A stretch of DNA of 26,907 bases from Halomonas chromatireducens. Its GTDB lineage: Bacteria; Pseudomonadota; Gammaproteobacteria; Pseudomonadales; Halomonadaceae. The stretch spans positions 2,203,467 to 2,230,373 of the forward strand of contig NZ_CP014226.1 in assembly GCF_001545155.1 (NCBI RefSeq), given 5' to 3'. Of the stretch, positions 10,916-18,824 are shown one piece after another. Both the position numbers and the translations under genes were made by a program. The number at the start of each line of letters is the position of its first letter. Position 1 is the stretch's first letter. Below the pieces are notes generated by a model that had not been told where the DNA came from, made no database searches, and saw only the letters and a list, made by a program, of their open reading frames with translations.

Positions 10916-12364
10916 TCAGTTCTGGCCCAGTCTCAGGGCGACGAACAGAGAGCGCCCTTCGCGATAGAGTCGCACCGGAACCGCCCGGTCCGTCGGTAGC
11001 TCCTCGACCAGTTCCAGCAGCTGCGAGCCGCTCTCCACAGTGTGATGATCGATACTGACGATGACATCCCCACGGCGAATACCGGCCAGGGCAGCCGCTC
11101 CCTGAGGCTCGACCTCACGCACCATCACGCCGGCCTCGACACCAAGCCGCTCACGCTCGGCCTCATCGAGTTCACTAACCGCGATCCCCAGGCGCGCCTG
11201 GGCACTCCGCTCATCACGGGCCTCGGCACGTGGTTCGTCTGTGTCCGGCCAATCGCCAATGGTCACGGTGACCTGCTCACGCTGGCCATCGCGCATTATG
11301 GTCAGCTCCGCATCGCTGCCTGGCGAGACGCGACCGATCAGACGCGGCAGATTGCGCGAACGTTCCACTTCCTCGCCGTCCACCTCGAGAATGATGTCAC
11401 CGGCGCGAACGCCCCCTTCGGCCGCCGGCCCTTCCGGGTCCAGATCGGCGATCAGCGCGCCGCTGGCAGTGTCCATGCCGAACGATTCGGCAAGGTCCCG
11501 CGAGACCGGCTGGATCATCACGCCGAGCCAACCACGACGCACACGCCCGTCATCACGCAACTGGTTGGCCACATCCATGGCCACGTTAATGGGTATCGCA
11601 AAGGAGAGGCCCATGAAGCCACCGCTCCGGGTGAATATCTGGGCATTGATACCAATGACTTCGCCATCAAGGTTGAACAATGGACCGCCCGAGTTGCCCG
11701 GATTGATGGCAACATCGGTCTGGATGAAGGGTACATAGGCATCCCGCGGCAAGGTGCGGTTTATGGCGCTGATGATGCCGGCTGTCACCGAGTAGTCGAA
11801 GCCGAAGGGCGAACCGATAGCGGCCACCCATTCGCCAACCCTGAGCGTATCGGAATCGCCGGTCGGCAGAGTCGGCAGGTCCTCGGCATCCACCTTGAGC
11901 ACGGCGACATCGGTCTGCGGGTCGGCGCCGATCAGTTCGGCCTCCATTTCGCGGCGATCGTTGAGTCGTACCAGTATCTCATCGGCCCCCTCGACCACAT
12001 GGGCATTGGTCAGAATGTAACCATCAGCGCTGATGATGAAACCCGAGCCCAGCGACTGACGCTCCTGGCCCTGACCGGGCCCCGGACCGCCAGGACCACC
12101 CGGGCCACCCGGGCCACCCGGGCCACCCGGAAAACGATCACCGAAGAAGTGACGGAAGATATCGGGTATGTCCTGCCCACCGAACCCCTCGAACGCCTGG
12201 CCACGCTCCAAAGTACGCGTGGTGGATATATTGACTACCCCCGGGGCGGCCTGCTCGACCAGGTCGGCGAAATCGGGAAGGTCACGAGCCTGGGCCGCCT
12301 GCCAAGGGAGCAACAGAGCCAATAGAAGCGCCCACAGCGGAACGGATCGAGTTATTGGTTTCAT
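10916..12364 (-). CDS. mucD: Periplasmic Do-family serine protease/chaperone
   Basis: HtrA/DegP-family protease that degrades or refolds misfolded envelope proteins; in the AlgU regulon it damps sigma-E activity. The start chosen is ATG at 12364, preceded by AGGAG, because it places a signal peptide at the N-terminus (MKPITRSVPLWALL...QAAQA). The 42 codons upstream in frame are unlikely to be translated. The product is 482 residues. The catalytic triad is His122 (TNAHVV), Asp152 (TDVAVLK) and Ser225 (NPGNSGGP). Two PDZ domains follow (about 260-350 and 385-475). A Gly/Gly/Pro repeat of about 17 residues sits at about 80-96 in the LA-loop region. It is 70 nt downstream of mucB; mucC, present in Pseudomonas, is missing here. 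Confidence 0.95.
   Translation of the reverse strand: MKPITRSVPLWALLLALLLPWQAAQARDLPDFADLVEQAAPGVVNISTTRTLERGQAFEGFGGQDIPDIFRHFFGDRFPGGPGGPGGPGGPGGPGPGQGQERQSLGSGFIISADGYILTNAHVVEGADEILVRLNDRREMEAELIGADPQTDVAVLKVDAEDLPTLPTGDSDTLRVGEWVAAIGSPFGFDYSVTAGIISAINRTLPRDAYVPFIQTDVAINPGNSGGPLFNLDGEVIGINAQIFTRSGGFMGLSFAIPINVAMDVANQLRDDGRVRRGWLGVMIQPVSRDLAESFGMDTASGALIADLDPEGPAAEGGVRAGDIILEVDGEEVERSRNLPRLIGRVSPGSDAELTIMRDGQREQVTVTIGDWPDTDEPRAEARDERSAQARLGIAVSELDEAERERLGVEAGVMVREVEPQGAAALAGIRRGDVIVSIDHHTVESGSQLLELVEELPTDRAVPVRLYREGRSLFVALRLGQN
12093..12128 (-). repeat. 9-bp tandem repeat encoding Gly-Gly-Pro in mucD
   Basis: Four adjacent copies of a 9-nt unit (gggccaccc on the plus strand). Three are identical (12102-12128) and one has a single change (12093-12101); degenerate copies lie next to them. 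Each unit encodes one Gly-Gly-Pro on the minus strand, so copy-number change would keep the frame. Confidence 0.8.
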
Positions 12365-12434
12365 TAAAAAACTCCTGCGTCGTTGTGTACTGTTCACCTG
12401 CCGGCAGTCACACCAGGTTCCACCTGCTGACCTG

Positions 12435-13439
12435 TCATTCGCCATCATCGGACGCCGCCTCCCAGGCCAGACTATCCGCGACCTGAGCAAGCACGCGGGG
12501 CGGCAGCTCTCCCATCACCACGACCTGCATGGGCTTGTCATCCACACTCACATGGCGCACCACGGCAAGCGAGATACCCAGCCGATGAAGACCGGGAATG
12601 AGACGTTCCCGCCCCTCCTCGATAGGTTCGACAAACAGGCTCAACGTAGAAAGTCCGTCGCTGTAGATGCGGTGCCCCACTTCCGTGCCATGACGGTCGC
12701 TGCGAGTATCGACCGGCTGGCCGACAAACCCTTCCGGCAGCCATTCGGGATACCAGGACTGCTGAGGGGGGACGCGAAGATCATCGAGAAAGACGCCACC
12801 CTCATAGAGCTGAGGCGACTGGAGTTCGGTAATCTGGAAGGTTTCGACCACTCGGCCACGGTCATCGAGTAGCTCGCGCTTCAAGGGGAGTGCTGTGGAT
12901 GCATCGAGCCAGACTCGCTGGCCGAAACGCAGCCCGTCGAGTGGTTCGATGTCCAGGCGCACGGCCGAACGATTGGCGATGCGTTCGCCGCTTCCCAGGC
13001 CAAGTCGATAAAACTGGTCGAGATGCCTGGCAACCCCGGCCGGTGAGGCGGGTGCCACTTCCTGGCCATCGGCCCAGCCCAGCCGGCCGATGCGCCCACG
13101 GCGCTCTAAGAACACTTGGGGTCCGTCGAGAAAGCGTGCCACTTCGCGCTCTACACCATCCTGGATATCGTGGGAAAGCGCCAGTGTCCTGACGCCGTCG
13201 ATGCCGATACGCACTGCCCGCGCCTGGAAGATGTAGCAATGATTGGCCCAAAGGCTGCGCTCGAACCAGTCGATCGGCGACTCCGGCGCATCCCAGTCAG
13301 CTAGCTGGCGACAGTCGAATTGCTCGTTTACTGACTCGGTGTCGCGTGGCGTGTCGGCGGCCAGGGGCAGCGAAACGAGCAAGCCACCAATGCCGCTGAG
13401 TACTGCCAGGCGACACAGGGTACGCCCGGCCTTCATCAT
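12435..13439 (-). CDS. mucB: Sigma-E regulatory protein MucB/RseB
   Basis: Periplasmic protein that binds the anti-sigma factor MucA/RseA and shields it from the site-1 protease; it senses lipoprotein and LPS status. The 334-residue protein has an N-terminal signal peptide (hydrophobic core LAVLSGIGGLLVSLPLA). The lipid-binding domain has RLDIEPLDGLRFGQRVWLD and LPLKRELLDDRGRVVETFQIT. The C-terminal domain has WYPEWLPEGF and LSLFVEP, all family hallmarks. It starts at one of two adjacent ATGs (13439 or 13436) and overlaps the mucA stop by 4 nt, so the two are translationally coupled. Confidence 0.93.
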   Translation of the reverse strand: MMKAGRTLCRLAVLSGIGGLLVSLPLAADTPRDTESVNEQFDCRQLADWDAPESPIDWFERSLWANHCYIFQARAVRIGIDGVRTLALSHDIQDGVEREVARFLDGPQVFLERRGRIGRLGWADGQEVAPASPAGVARHLDQFYRLGLGSGERIANRSAVRLDIEPLDGLRFGQRVWLDASTALPLKRELLDDRGRVVETFQITELQSPQLYEGGVFLDDLRVPPQQSWYPEWLPEGFVGQPVDTRSDRHGTEVGHRIYSDGLSTLSLFVEPIEEGRERLIPGLHRLGISLAVVRHVSVDDKPMQVVVMGELPPRVLAQVADSLAWEAASDDGE

Positions 13440-14113
13440 TGCTGCCCCAGCGCCTCGCTACCGGAAGCGCGCAATAGCGGCATCCAGACATCACCGCTGC
13501 GATAGGCGGCACCCTCTGAATGTCGATCGAGGTAGGACTGCAGCAACCTCGCCTGCTCCTGATCAGAGCTCGCGGGCTGGCGGGATTGCGGGGACAGGAA
13601 AAGCGGACTGTCGAAACTGGCTCCCACAGGCATGATACCTGCCTGGCCACCTGAGGCTGCCGGCGAAAAGAGGGGTGCCCCCTGACTGGCCAGGCTTCGC
13701 TGCGGCTGGTCCGTAGTAGCGGTACGAGACTCGTTCCCGGCGACCGGCGCATCGCCGGTGCTGGCAAAGTCACTGCCGTTGTAGAACTGCACCCCGGTGA
13801 TCACCATTAGCGACACGGCAGCCGCAATACCGGCACCGCGAGCCAGGGAGGGAGCACGACGCGGGGCCGAGGGTACCGTTTCCAGAGCCGGTGCCGGCTC
13901 CTCCTCAAGGCGGGACATGATGCCGGCCGAAAGGTCCATGCTGACATCGATGTCATGATCCCGACGCATCAGGCTACGCATCAAGTGATAGCGTCGCCAG
14001 GCATCAGCCGCATCGGGGTCGTCCTCCAGGGACTTCAGCACCCGACGCAGCTCGAGATCATCACCTTCGTTGTCCATAAGGACAGAAAGCGATTCCCGTG
14101 CGTTCTGACTCAT
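13436..14113 (-). CDS. mucA: Anti-sigma-E factor MucA/RseA
   Basis: Single-pass inner-membrane protein whose cytoplasmic domain sequesters sigma-E and whose periplasmic part binds MucB; regulated proteolysis releases the sigma factor. I take ATG 14113 as the start because the product then opens MSQNARESLSVLMDNEGDDLELRR, matching the family; a GTG two codons upstream is the alternative. The product is 225 residues. The cytoplasmic domain (about 1-90) has the typical WRRYHLMRSLMR. The membrane segment is at about 91-110 (GIAAAVSLMVITGVQFY). The periplasmic region is rich in Ser, Gln and Pro and ends in a conserved helix (QARLLQSYLDRHSEGA). It lies 210 nt after rpoE, a longer gap than elsewhere in the operon. 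Confidence 0.93.
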   Translation of the reverse strand: MSQNARESLSVLMDNEGDDLELRRVLKSLEDDPDAADAWRRYHLMRSLMRRDHDIDVSMDLSAGIMSRLEEEPAPALETVPSAPRRAPSLARGAGIAAAVSLMVITGVQFYNGSDFASTGDAPVAGNESRTATTDQPQRSLASQGAPLFSPAASGGQAGIMPVGASFDSPLFLSPQSRQPASSDQEQARLLQSYLDRHSEGAAYRSGDVWMPLLRASGSEALGQQ

Positions 14114-14162
14114 TCTCACACCCCCACACTGTCAAGGCGCCCTGCCTTGCATCCAATGAAAT

Positions 14163-14209
14163 CCGGTATTTCCTATCACAGCTGCTGTCACACAATACCG
14201 GAAATACCG
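14163..14209. other. Competing inverted repeats in the rpoE-mucA spacer
   Basis: The left arm at 14163-14173 can pair in two mutually exclusive ways: ccggtatt (14163-14170) with aataccgg (14194-14201), or cggtatttcc (14164-14173) with ggaaataccg (14200-14209). The loop holds a small ACAGC/GCTGT hairpin. It lies in the 210-nt spacer that would be transcribed between rpoE and mucA. The rest of the spacer shows no gene. Confidence 0.55.
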
Positions 14210-14323
14210 ACCCGCTCACGTACCCGTGAAAGCGTTGTAACGTAACAATCACTGCTTCTGACGCCGCCAGCGCCATACAGTTCAGCGCCAATGCAAAATC
14301 CTTCGAATTTTCTCACTCAGCTG

Positions 14324-14929
14324 CTACTCCGTTACCGACTCCCGGGTTCGTGCCGTCGTCACAAAGGGCTGAATATGCTGGTCCACCGCCTCACGGGCAC
14401 GAAAGATGCGCGAACGCACCGTCCCTACCGGACACTGCATGATATGGGCAATGTCTTCGTAAGAGAGCCCATCCAGCTCGCGCAGGGTAATCGCCGTGCG
14501 CAGGTCGTCGGGTAGGTTCTCGATGGCTTCGAATACCGCTGACTCGAGCTGGTCCCGCGCCAGCGAGGCCTCCGGCGTCTCGATATCGGCAAGCCGCCCG
14601 CTATGATCGAGGATCTCGGCATCGACGATATCCAGGTCACTGCCAGGCGGACGCCGCCCCTTTGATACCAGGTGATTCTTGGCAGTATTGATGGCAATCC
14701 GATACATCCAGGTATAAAAGGCGCTCTCGGCGCGAAACTTGCCCAACGCCCGGTACGCCTTGATGAAGGCCTCCTGTGCCACATCCTGTACTTCACTGTG
14801 ATCCTGTACATAGCGCCCGATCAGCCCGATGATCTTGTGCTGATACTTCCTTACCAGCAGGTCGAACGCACGAGTGTCGCCCTGCTGGGCACGTTCCACG
14901 AGCTGTTGGTCGGTCTCTCGGCTGCCCAT
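14324..14929 (-). CDS. rpoE: RNA polymerase sigma-E factor (AlgU/RpoE)
   Basis: Extracytoplasmic-function sigma factor of the envelope-stress response. The 201-residue product carries region 2 with YQHKIIGLIGRYVQDHSEVQDVAQEAFIKAYRAL and FYTWMYRIAINTAKNHL. Region 4 has NLPDDLRTAITLRELDGLSYEDIA and the helix-turn-helix CPVGTVRSRIFRAREAV. Similarity to Pseudomonas AlgU is obvious by eye. The ATG at 14929 is preceded by a G-rich stretch. The partner order (anti-sigma, MucB, MucD) confirms the assignment. The upstream region is shared with the divergent DAHP synthase gene. Autoregulation is usual for the family, but I could not find a convincing sigma-E promoter here. Confidence 0.97.
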   Translation of the reverse strand: MGSRETDQQLVERAQQGDTRAFDLLVRKYQHKIIGLIGRYVQDHSEVQDVAQEAFIKAYRALGKFRAESAFYTWMYRIAINTAKNHLVSKGRRPPGSDLDIVDAEILDHSGRLADIETPEASLARDQLESAVFEAIENLPDDLRTAITLRELDGLSYEDIAHIMQCPVGTVRSRIFRAREAVDQHIQPFVTTARTRESVTE

Positions 14930-15154
14930 TCACGCCCCCCCCGACCGGGAGAGTGCCTGATAACTGGCGGATAAACGAAACATCGTGCTGGATTCTACAT
15001 GCATGGTGTAAACCTGGTGCCTGTTGGCAGCTGAGTGTTCCTGGAGCATTGCCCCATCTAGACGGCAAGTGTTCCTGTTTATTGGCCGCGCTTCAAGCCG
15101 GCCGCCATGCGCCGGCAATCAGACAGGCGACCCGGTTCAGGGTTCCGGCCACAA

Positions 15155-15185
15155 TTGATATTTTATCGCTCCGCGGGTGTATAGT
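15155..15185 (+). promoter_or_regulatory. Candidate promoter for the DAHP synthase gene
   Basis: TTGATA (15155-15160) and TATAGT (15180-15185) resemble -35 and -10 boxes, 43 nt upstream of the ATG. The 19-nt spacing is longer than ideal; TGATAT one base later gives 18. The wider rpoE-DAHP intergenic region (14930-15228) also holds the 10-mer agtgttcctg twice, at 15034-15043 and 15068-15077. Confidence 0.35.
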
Positions 15186-15228
15186 AGATCATCCCCCCGC
15201 CTTCAACGCATTCGATACAGGTAGCGAA

Positions 15229-16305
15229 ATGTCAGATCAGCAGGTCAGCAACCTCAACGTTCTTTCCCAGGACGTTCTGATCACCCCCGAAGCGCTCAAG
15301 AACGAAATACCGCTTGGTGAAATCGCCGAAAAGACGGTCATCGAGGGGCGTCGGACCATTCAGAATATCCTTGATGGCAGCGACCCCAGGCTACTGGTGG
15401 TGATCGGTCCCTGCTCCATCCATGACATTGATGCAGCCCTTGATTACGCACGTCGCCTGCGTCGCCTGGCCGACGAGGTGAAGGACAGCCTCTATGTGGT
15501 GATGAGGGTCTACTTCGAAAAGCCCCGAACCACTGTCGGCTGGAAAGGCTTGATCAACGACCCGCACCTCAATGGCTCATTCGAGATCGAGGAAGGGTTG
15601 CACATCGCCCGTCGGCTGCTCGTCGAACTCTCCGAGATCGGGCTGCCCCTGGCCACCGAGGCCCTCGACCCGATTTCGCCCCAATACCTGCAGGACTGTA
15701 TCAGCTGGTCGGCAATCGGCGCACGCACCACAGAATCCCAGACCCACCGGGAGATGTCCTCCGGGCTTTCCAGTCCCGTCGGATTCAAGAACGGTACCGA
15801 CGGCAGCCTTGACGTTGCCGTCAACGCCCTGCAGTCGGTGGCGCACCCGCATAATTTCCTCGGCATCAACCAGAGCGGCCAGGTTTCAATCATCCGCACC
15901 CGTGGCAACGCCTATGCCCATGTGGTGCTGCGCGGCGGCAACGGAAAGCCCAACTACGACAGCGTCAGCGTCGCGCTGGCCGAGCAGGAGCTGCGCAAGG
16001 CCGGCATCAAGCCCAACATCATGATCGACTGCTCCCACGCCAACTCCAACAAGGACCCGGCGCTGCAGCCCCTGGTCATGGAGAACGTCACCAACCAGAT
16101 CCTCGAGGGCAACCGTTCGATCATGGGCCTGATGGTGGAGTCCCATATCGGCTGGGGCAGCCAGAAGATTCTCGACGATCACAGCCAGATGCAGTACGGC
16201 GTCTCGGTGACCGACGCCTGCATCGACTGGGACACCACCGAGGAGGCCATGACCCGCATGGCCACCAAACTGTTGCCGGTCCTTGGATCCCGTGGCGACA
16301 CCTGA
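15229..16305 (+). CDS. 3-deoxy-7-phosphoheptulonate (DAHP) synthase, class I
   Basis: First enzyme of the shikimate pathway: condenses phosphoenolpyruvate and erythrose 4-phosphate. The ATG at 15229 gives 358 residues (AroG/F/H are about 350). Longer in-frame upstream sequence lacks family similarity. Signatures are VIGPCSIHD, RVYFEKPRTTVGWKGLINDP, GARTTESQTHRE, GFKNGTDG, VVLRGGNGKPNYDS, DCSHANSNK and GLMVESHIGWG. The C-terminal half (LRGGNGKPNYDSVSVAL, GWGSQ) looks more like the Pseudomonas isozyme group than E. coli AroG or AroF. The feedback-inhibiting amino acid cannot be told from sequence, so no symbol is given. It stands alone, divergent from rpoE, and ends at a strong hairpin. Confidence 0.95.
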   Translation: MSDQQVSNLNVLSQDVLITPEALKNEIPLGEIAEKTVIEGRRTIQNILDGSDPRLLVVIGPCSIHDIDAALDYARRLRRLADEVKDSLYVVMRVYFEKPRTTVGWKGLINDPHLNGSFEIEEGLHIARRLLVELSEIGLPLATEALDPISPQYLQDCISWSAIGARTTESQTHREMSSGLSSPVGFKNGTDGSLDVAVNALQSVAHPHNFLGINQSGQVSIIRTRGNAYAHVVLRGGNGKPNYDSVSVALAEQELRKAGIKPNIMIDCSHANSNKDPALQPLVMENVTNQILEGNRSIMGLMVESHIGWGSQKILDDHSQMQYGVSVTDACIDWDTTEEAMTRMATKLLPVLGSRGDT

Positions 16306-16328
16306 CCCCAGTCGTGACGCACCAATGC

Positions 16329-16360
16329 CAGCAGGCCCGCCTCCCACGGCGGGCCTGCTG
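16329..16360. terminator. Bidirectional terminator between DAHP synthase gene and dinG
   Basis: A perfect 13-bp GC-rich stem (16329-16341 with 16348-16360) and 6-nt loop (tcccac) lie between two convergent genes, 24 nt after the DAHP synthase stop codon. There is little T-tract on either side. Confidence 0.7.
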
Positions 16361-16409
16361 CATGAGAGACCTCACTTGCCCTCTGTCGTCTTCTGTCTTA
16401 TCTGCCCTG

Positions 16410-18557
16410 TCAAACCCCTTCCGTTACACCATCGATCTCACGCACGAAAGGCGGTAGCGCATCGAGCAGTGCCCGTCCGTAGCGACGCGTCAGCACCCGG
16501 CGGTCGAGCAGCGTGATGCGCCCCCGGTCGGCCTCCTTGCGAATCAGTCGGCCACAGGCCTGTACCAGCTTGATCGATGCATCGGGAACGCTGATGCGCA
16601 TGAACGGATTGCCGCCCTGGCTCTCGATCCACTCCGCCAGGGTCGCGCCGACGGGGTCGTCGGGCACGGCGAACGGCAGCCGGGTGATCACCACGTGGGT
16701 CAGGTAGTCACCGGGCAGGTCGATCCCTTCGGCAAAGCTCGCCAGACCGAAGATGATGCTGCCCTTGCCGGCATCCACCCGGGCCCGGTGCCTCTCGATC
16801 AATTCACGCTTGGGCAGCCGGTCCTGGGCCAGCACCCGTTCACGCTGCGCAGACGGCAAGGCCTTCTCGACGGCGCGCAGCTGCGCCCGCGACGAGAACA
16901 GCATCAACACCGCTTCGTCAGCGCCAAGGCCACCGATAAAGTCGATGATGGCCCGCTCGTGCCCCTCACGGTCGGCAGGGTCCACCGCCTCCCGAGGCAC
17001 GCTGAGCACCGCTCGGGAATAGTCGAACGGGCTCGGCAATCGCTGGTAGCGATAGCGGTTGGCCAGGCCAGCGCGCTCCTGGAGTCGCTCGAAACGGCCC
17101 AATGCGGTGAGGGTCGCCGAGGTCACCACGGCGCCGTAGCAGCTCCCCCACAGCGTTCTGGCCAGGGTAGGAGCGGCGGAGACGGGGCTCGCCGAGAAAG
17201 TGAGTTCGGGGTCTCCGCCGAAGCGCTCCAGGGTCATCCAACGGGCCTGTGGCGGTTCGCCGCCGGTATCGACTTCGGCATAGGCCTGCCATAGCCCATG
17301 GGCCTCCAGCGCACGGCCGTGCAACAGTGCCATCAGCGGGAGCCAGGCTTCCGCCTGCTCCCGAGCGAGCCCCGTGTGCTTGTCCGGGTCGAGGCTCTCG
17401 CGCAGGATATCGCTCAAGGTCTCCAGGGTCCGTGCCAGCTCGGCGAAGGCAGTCAACAAGGTGCCGGCATGTTCCCGCAACCCATCCGGCACCCGCCCCA
17501 TTTCGAAGCGGTGCTGAAGAGTCTCCTCGCCATCAGCCAACCCATGTGGGCGGCCGGCAAGCTGGTGCCCCAGGGAGAATGCCTCCCCGAGGCGAGGCTC
17601 CAGCGCGGCAATGGCTTCGGGGAGCGTGCCCAGCAGCCTGGCCACGGTGGGCTGGATGGCCAGCGCCTGGTTCAGCTCGGTGAGCGACTTCTTCAGGCTA
17701 CCGAGCCAGCGTAGCGAACCGCTCACACCGACCCGGTGGGCGAAGTGATTGAGCGCCTTGTCCGGCAGGTGATGGCCTTCGTCGAAGACATAGATGCAGT
17801 CGCCGGGTGGCGGCAGCACGACACCGCCACCCAGGGACAGGTCGGCCAGCACCAGGTCGTGATTGGCCACGACCACATCGGCAGTCTCAAGGTCGCGGCG
17901 CGCGCGGAAGAAGGCGCAGGCGGCGAAGTGACCGCAGCGCCGGTTGGTACACTGCCGGTGATCGATGGTCAGGCGACGCCAGTCGGTGTCATCGATCGAT
18001 TCGGACCAGCTCTCGCGGTCGCCCTCCCAGCTGCCGCTGCCGTAGGCATCGGCCATCTCGCGAACCAGGGCCTGGAAATTGTCGCCGGACTCCTGAACCA
18101 AGCTCTGCTCGAACATCGACAGGGTGGGGTTGCCTGTCACGCCGTCCAGCTCCTGCTCGAGGCGCGCCACGCACAGGTAGCGACCGCGCCCCTTGGCCAG
18201 GGCGTAGTGGAAGTCCAGGCCGCTGTGGGCCTTGAGGGCGGGCAGGTCCTGATGCAGCACCTGCTCCTGCAGGGCCACCGTGGCGGTGGCGATGACCAGT
18301 CGCTTGCCGCGAGCCTTGGCCACCGGTAAAGCTGCCAGCAGGTAGGCCAGGGTCTTGCCAGTGCCGGTGCCGGCCTCGAGCACGCAGACATGCTCATCGG
18401 AGATGCGCTTGCCCGAATCGTCGGCCACGATGCCGCTCAGCGTACGAGCGATCTCGGCAATCATCAGCCGCTGGCCGTAGCGTGGGGTTAGCCCCTGGGC
18501 CTCCAGCACGCGTCGATAGGCAGCCTGTATCTCGCCCTTGAGGGCCTCGTCCAGCAT
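16410..18557 (-). CDS. dinG: ATP-dependent DNA helicase DinG (XPD-like, Fe-S)
   Basis: 5'-to-3' superfamily 2 helicase that unwinds R-loops, D-loops and forked DNA. The start at ATG 18557 (MLDEALKGEIQAAYRR) gives 715 residues, against 716 in E. coli; the longer frame adds 35 unrelated codons. Visible are Walker A EAGTGTGKT (61-69), the four Fe-S cluster cysteines 129, 203, 208 and 214 (YLCVARL; QCTNRRCGHFAAC), DEAH-type box DEGH (259-262), ANHDLVLADL, and C-terminal motifs with GSIIFGLASFAEGIDLPG and QACGRLIRKEADRG. A 10-bp palindrome (TCTCTAGAGA, 18566-18575) sits just upstream. No CTGT-N8-ACAG LexA box was found in the near upstream region, unlike E. coli dinG. Confidence 0.96.
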   Translation of the reverse strand: MLDEALKGEIQAAYRRVLEAQGLTPRYGQRLMIAEIARTLSGIVADDSGKRISDEHVCVLEAGTGTGKTLAYLLAALPVAKARGKRLVIATATVALQEQVLHQDLPALKAHSGLDFHYALAKGRGRYLCVARLEQELDGVTGNPTLSMFEQSLVQESGDNFQALVREMADAYGSGSWEGDRESWSESIDDTDWRRLTIDHRQCTNRRCGHFAACAFFRARRDLETADVVVANHDLVLADLSLGGGVVLPPPGDCIYVFDEGHHLPDKALNHFAHRVGVSGSLRWLGSLKKSLTELNQALAIQPTVARLLGTLPEAIAALEPRLGEAFSLGHQLAGRPHGLADGEETLQHRFEMGRVPDGLREHAGTLLTAFAELARTLETLSDILRESLDPDKHTGLAREQAEAWLPLMALLHGRALEAHGLWQAYAEVDTGGEPPQARWMTLERFGGDPELTFSASPVSAAPTLARTLWGSCYGAVVTSATLTALGRFERLQERAGLANRYRYQRLPSPFDYSRAVLSVPREAVDPADREGHERAIIDFIGGLGADEAVLMLFSSRAQLRAVEKALPSAQRERVLAQDRLPKRELIERHRARVDAGKGSIIFGLASFAEGIDLPGDYLTHVVITRLPFAVPDDPVGATLAEWIESQGGNPFMRISVPDASIKLVQACGRLIRKEADRGRITLLDRRVLTRRYGRALLDALPPFVREIDGVTEGV

Positions 18558-18594
18558 GGCCTCACTCTCTAGAGAACTTTGAGGGGAATGGCTA

Positions 18595-18630
18595 GGAAAC
18601 CCTGAACCAGTGCCTGCGCAAGCGAATCGC
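18595..18630 (-). repeat. 36-nt element shared with the rhlB upstream region
   Basis: The stretch matches 20269-20304 without gaps at 31 of 36 positions, including 15 identical bases in a row (gcgcaagcgaatcgc at 18616-18630 and 20290-20304). Relative to the downstream genes the two 15-mers begin 58 nt (dinG) and 54 nt (rhlB) before the ATG, in the same orientation. They could be a common regulatory site or half-copies of a REP-like repeat. Confidence 0.6.
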
Positions 18631-18696
18631 CGCGTTGCGGGATTCCAAAAGCGCCTCGGCACTCGGGCACCACGCGGGAGCCGGGGGCAGGTTAAA

Positions 18697-18784
18697 GAGG
18701 AGGTCTTTTGCCAGGGATGGCAAAAGTAGCGCCCAGGGAAGGGTTCACAGCGCCTCCTCGTAAACCTGTCGACGGCTCAAAGCC
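18697..18784. other. Compact multi-hairpin intergenic element
   Basis: The stretch folds into nested pairings. GAGGAGG (697-703 past 18,000) pairs with CCTCCTC (753-759) and encloses a perfect 9-bp hairpin cttttgcca/tggcaaaag (705-713 with 718-726, loop GGGA). A GGCT/AGCC hairpin follows (774-777 with 781-784). It is non-coding between rhlB and dinG. It resembles a dispersed structured repeat or small RNA; no known Rfam family was recognised. Confidence 0.45.
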
Positions 18785-18796
18785 ACCACCGCAGGC

Positions 18797-18824
18797 GTTC
18801 CCCAGACAGCCGTCTCTGGGGAAC
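18797..18824 (-). terminator. Terminator after rhlB
   Basis: A perfect 10-bp stem (gttccccaga with tctggggaac) and 8-nt loop begin 6 nt past the rhlB stop codon. No clear T-tract follows. Confidence 0.65.

Noticed and set aside
12365..12434. Sigma-E promoter before mucD (GGAACC in the mucB-mucD gap)
   Set aside because: The -35-like GGAACC has no TCAAA/TCTGA-type -10 at the right spacing.
16695..18329. Several plus-strand open frames opposite dinG (up to ~199 codons)
   Set aside because: They are shadows of the secure dinG frame, without ribosome binding sites or recognisable domains.
18558..18640. LexA box expected before dinG
   Set aside because: No CTGT-N8-ACAG pattern was found; the only palindrome (TCTCTAGAGA) does not fit.
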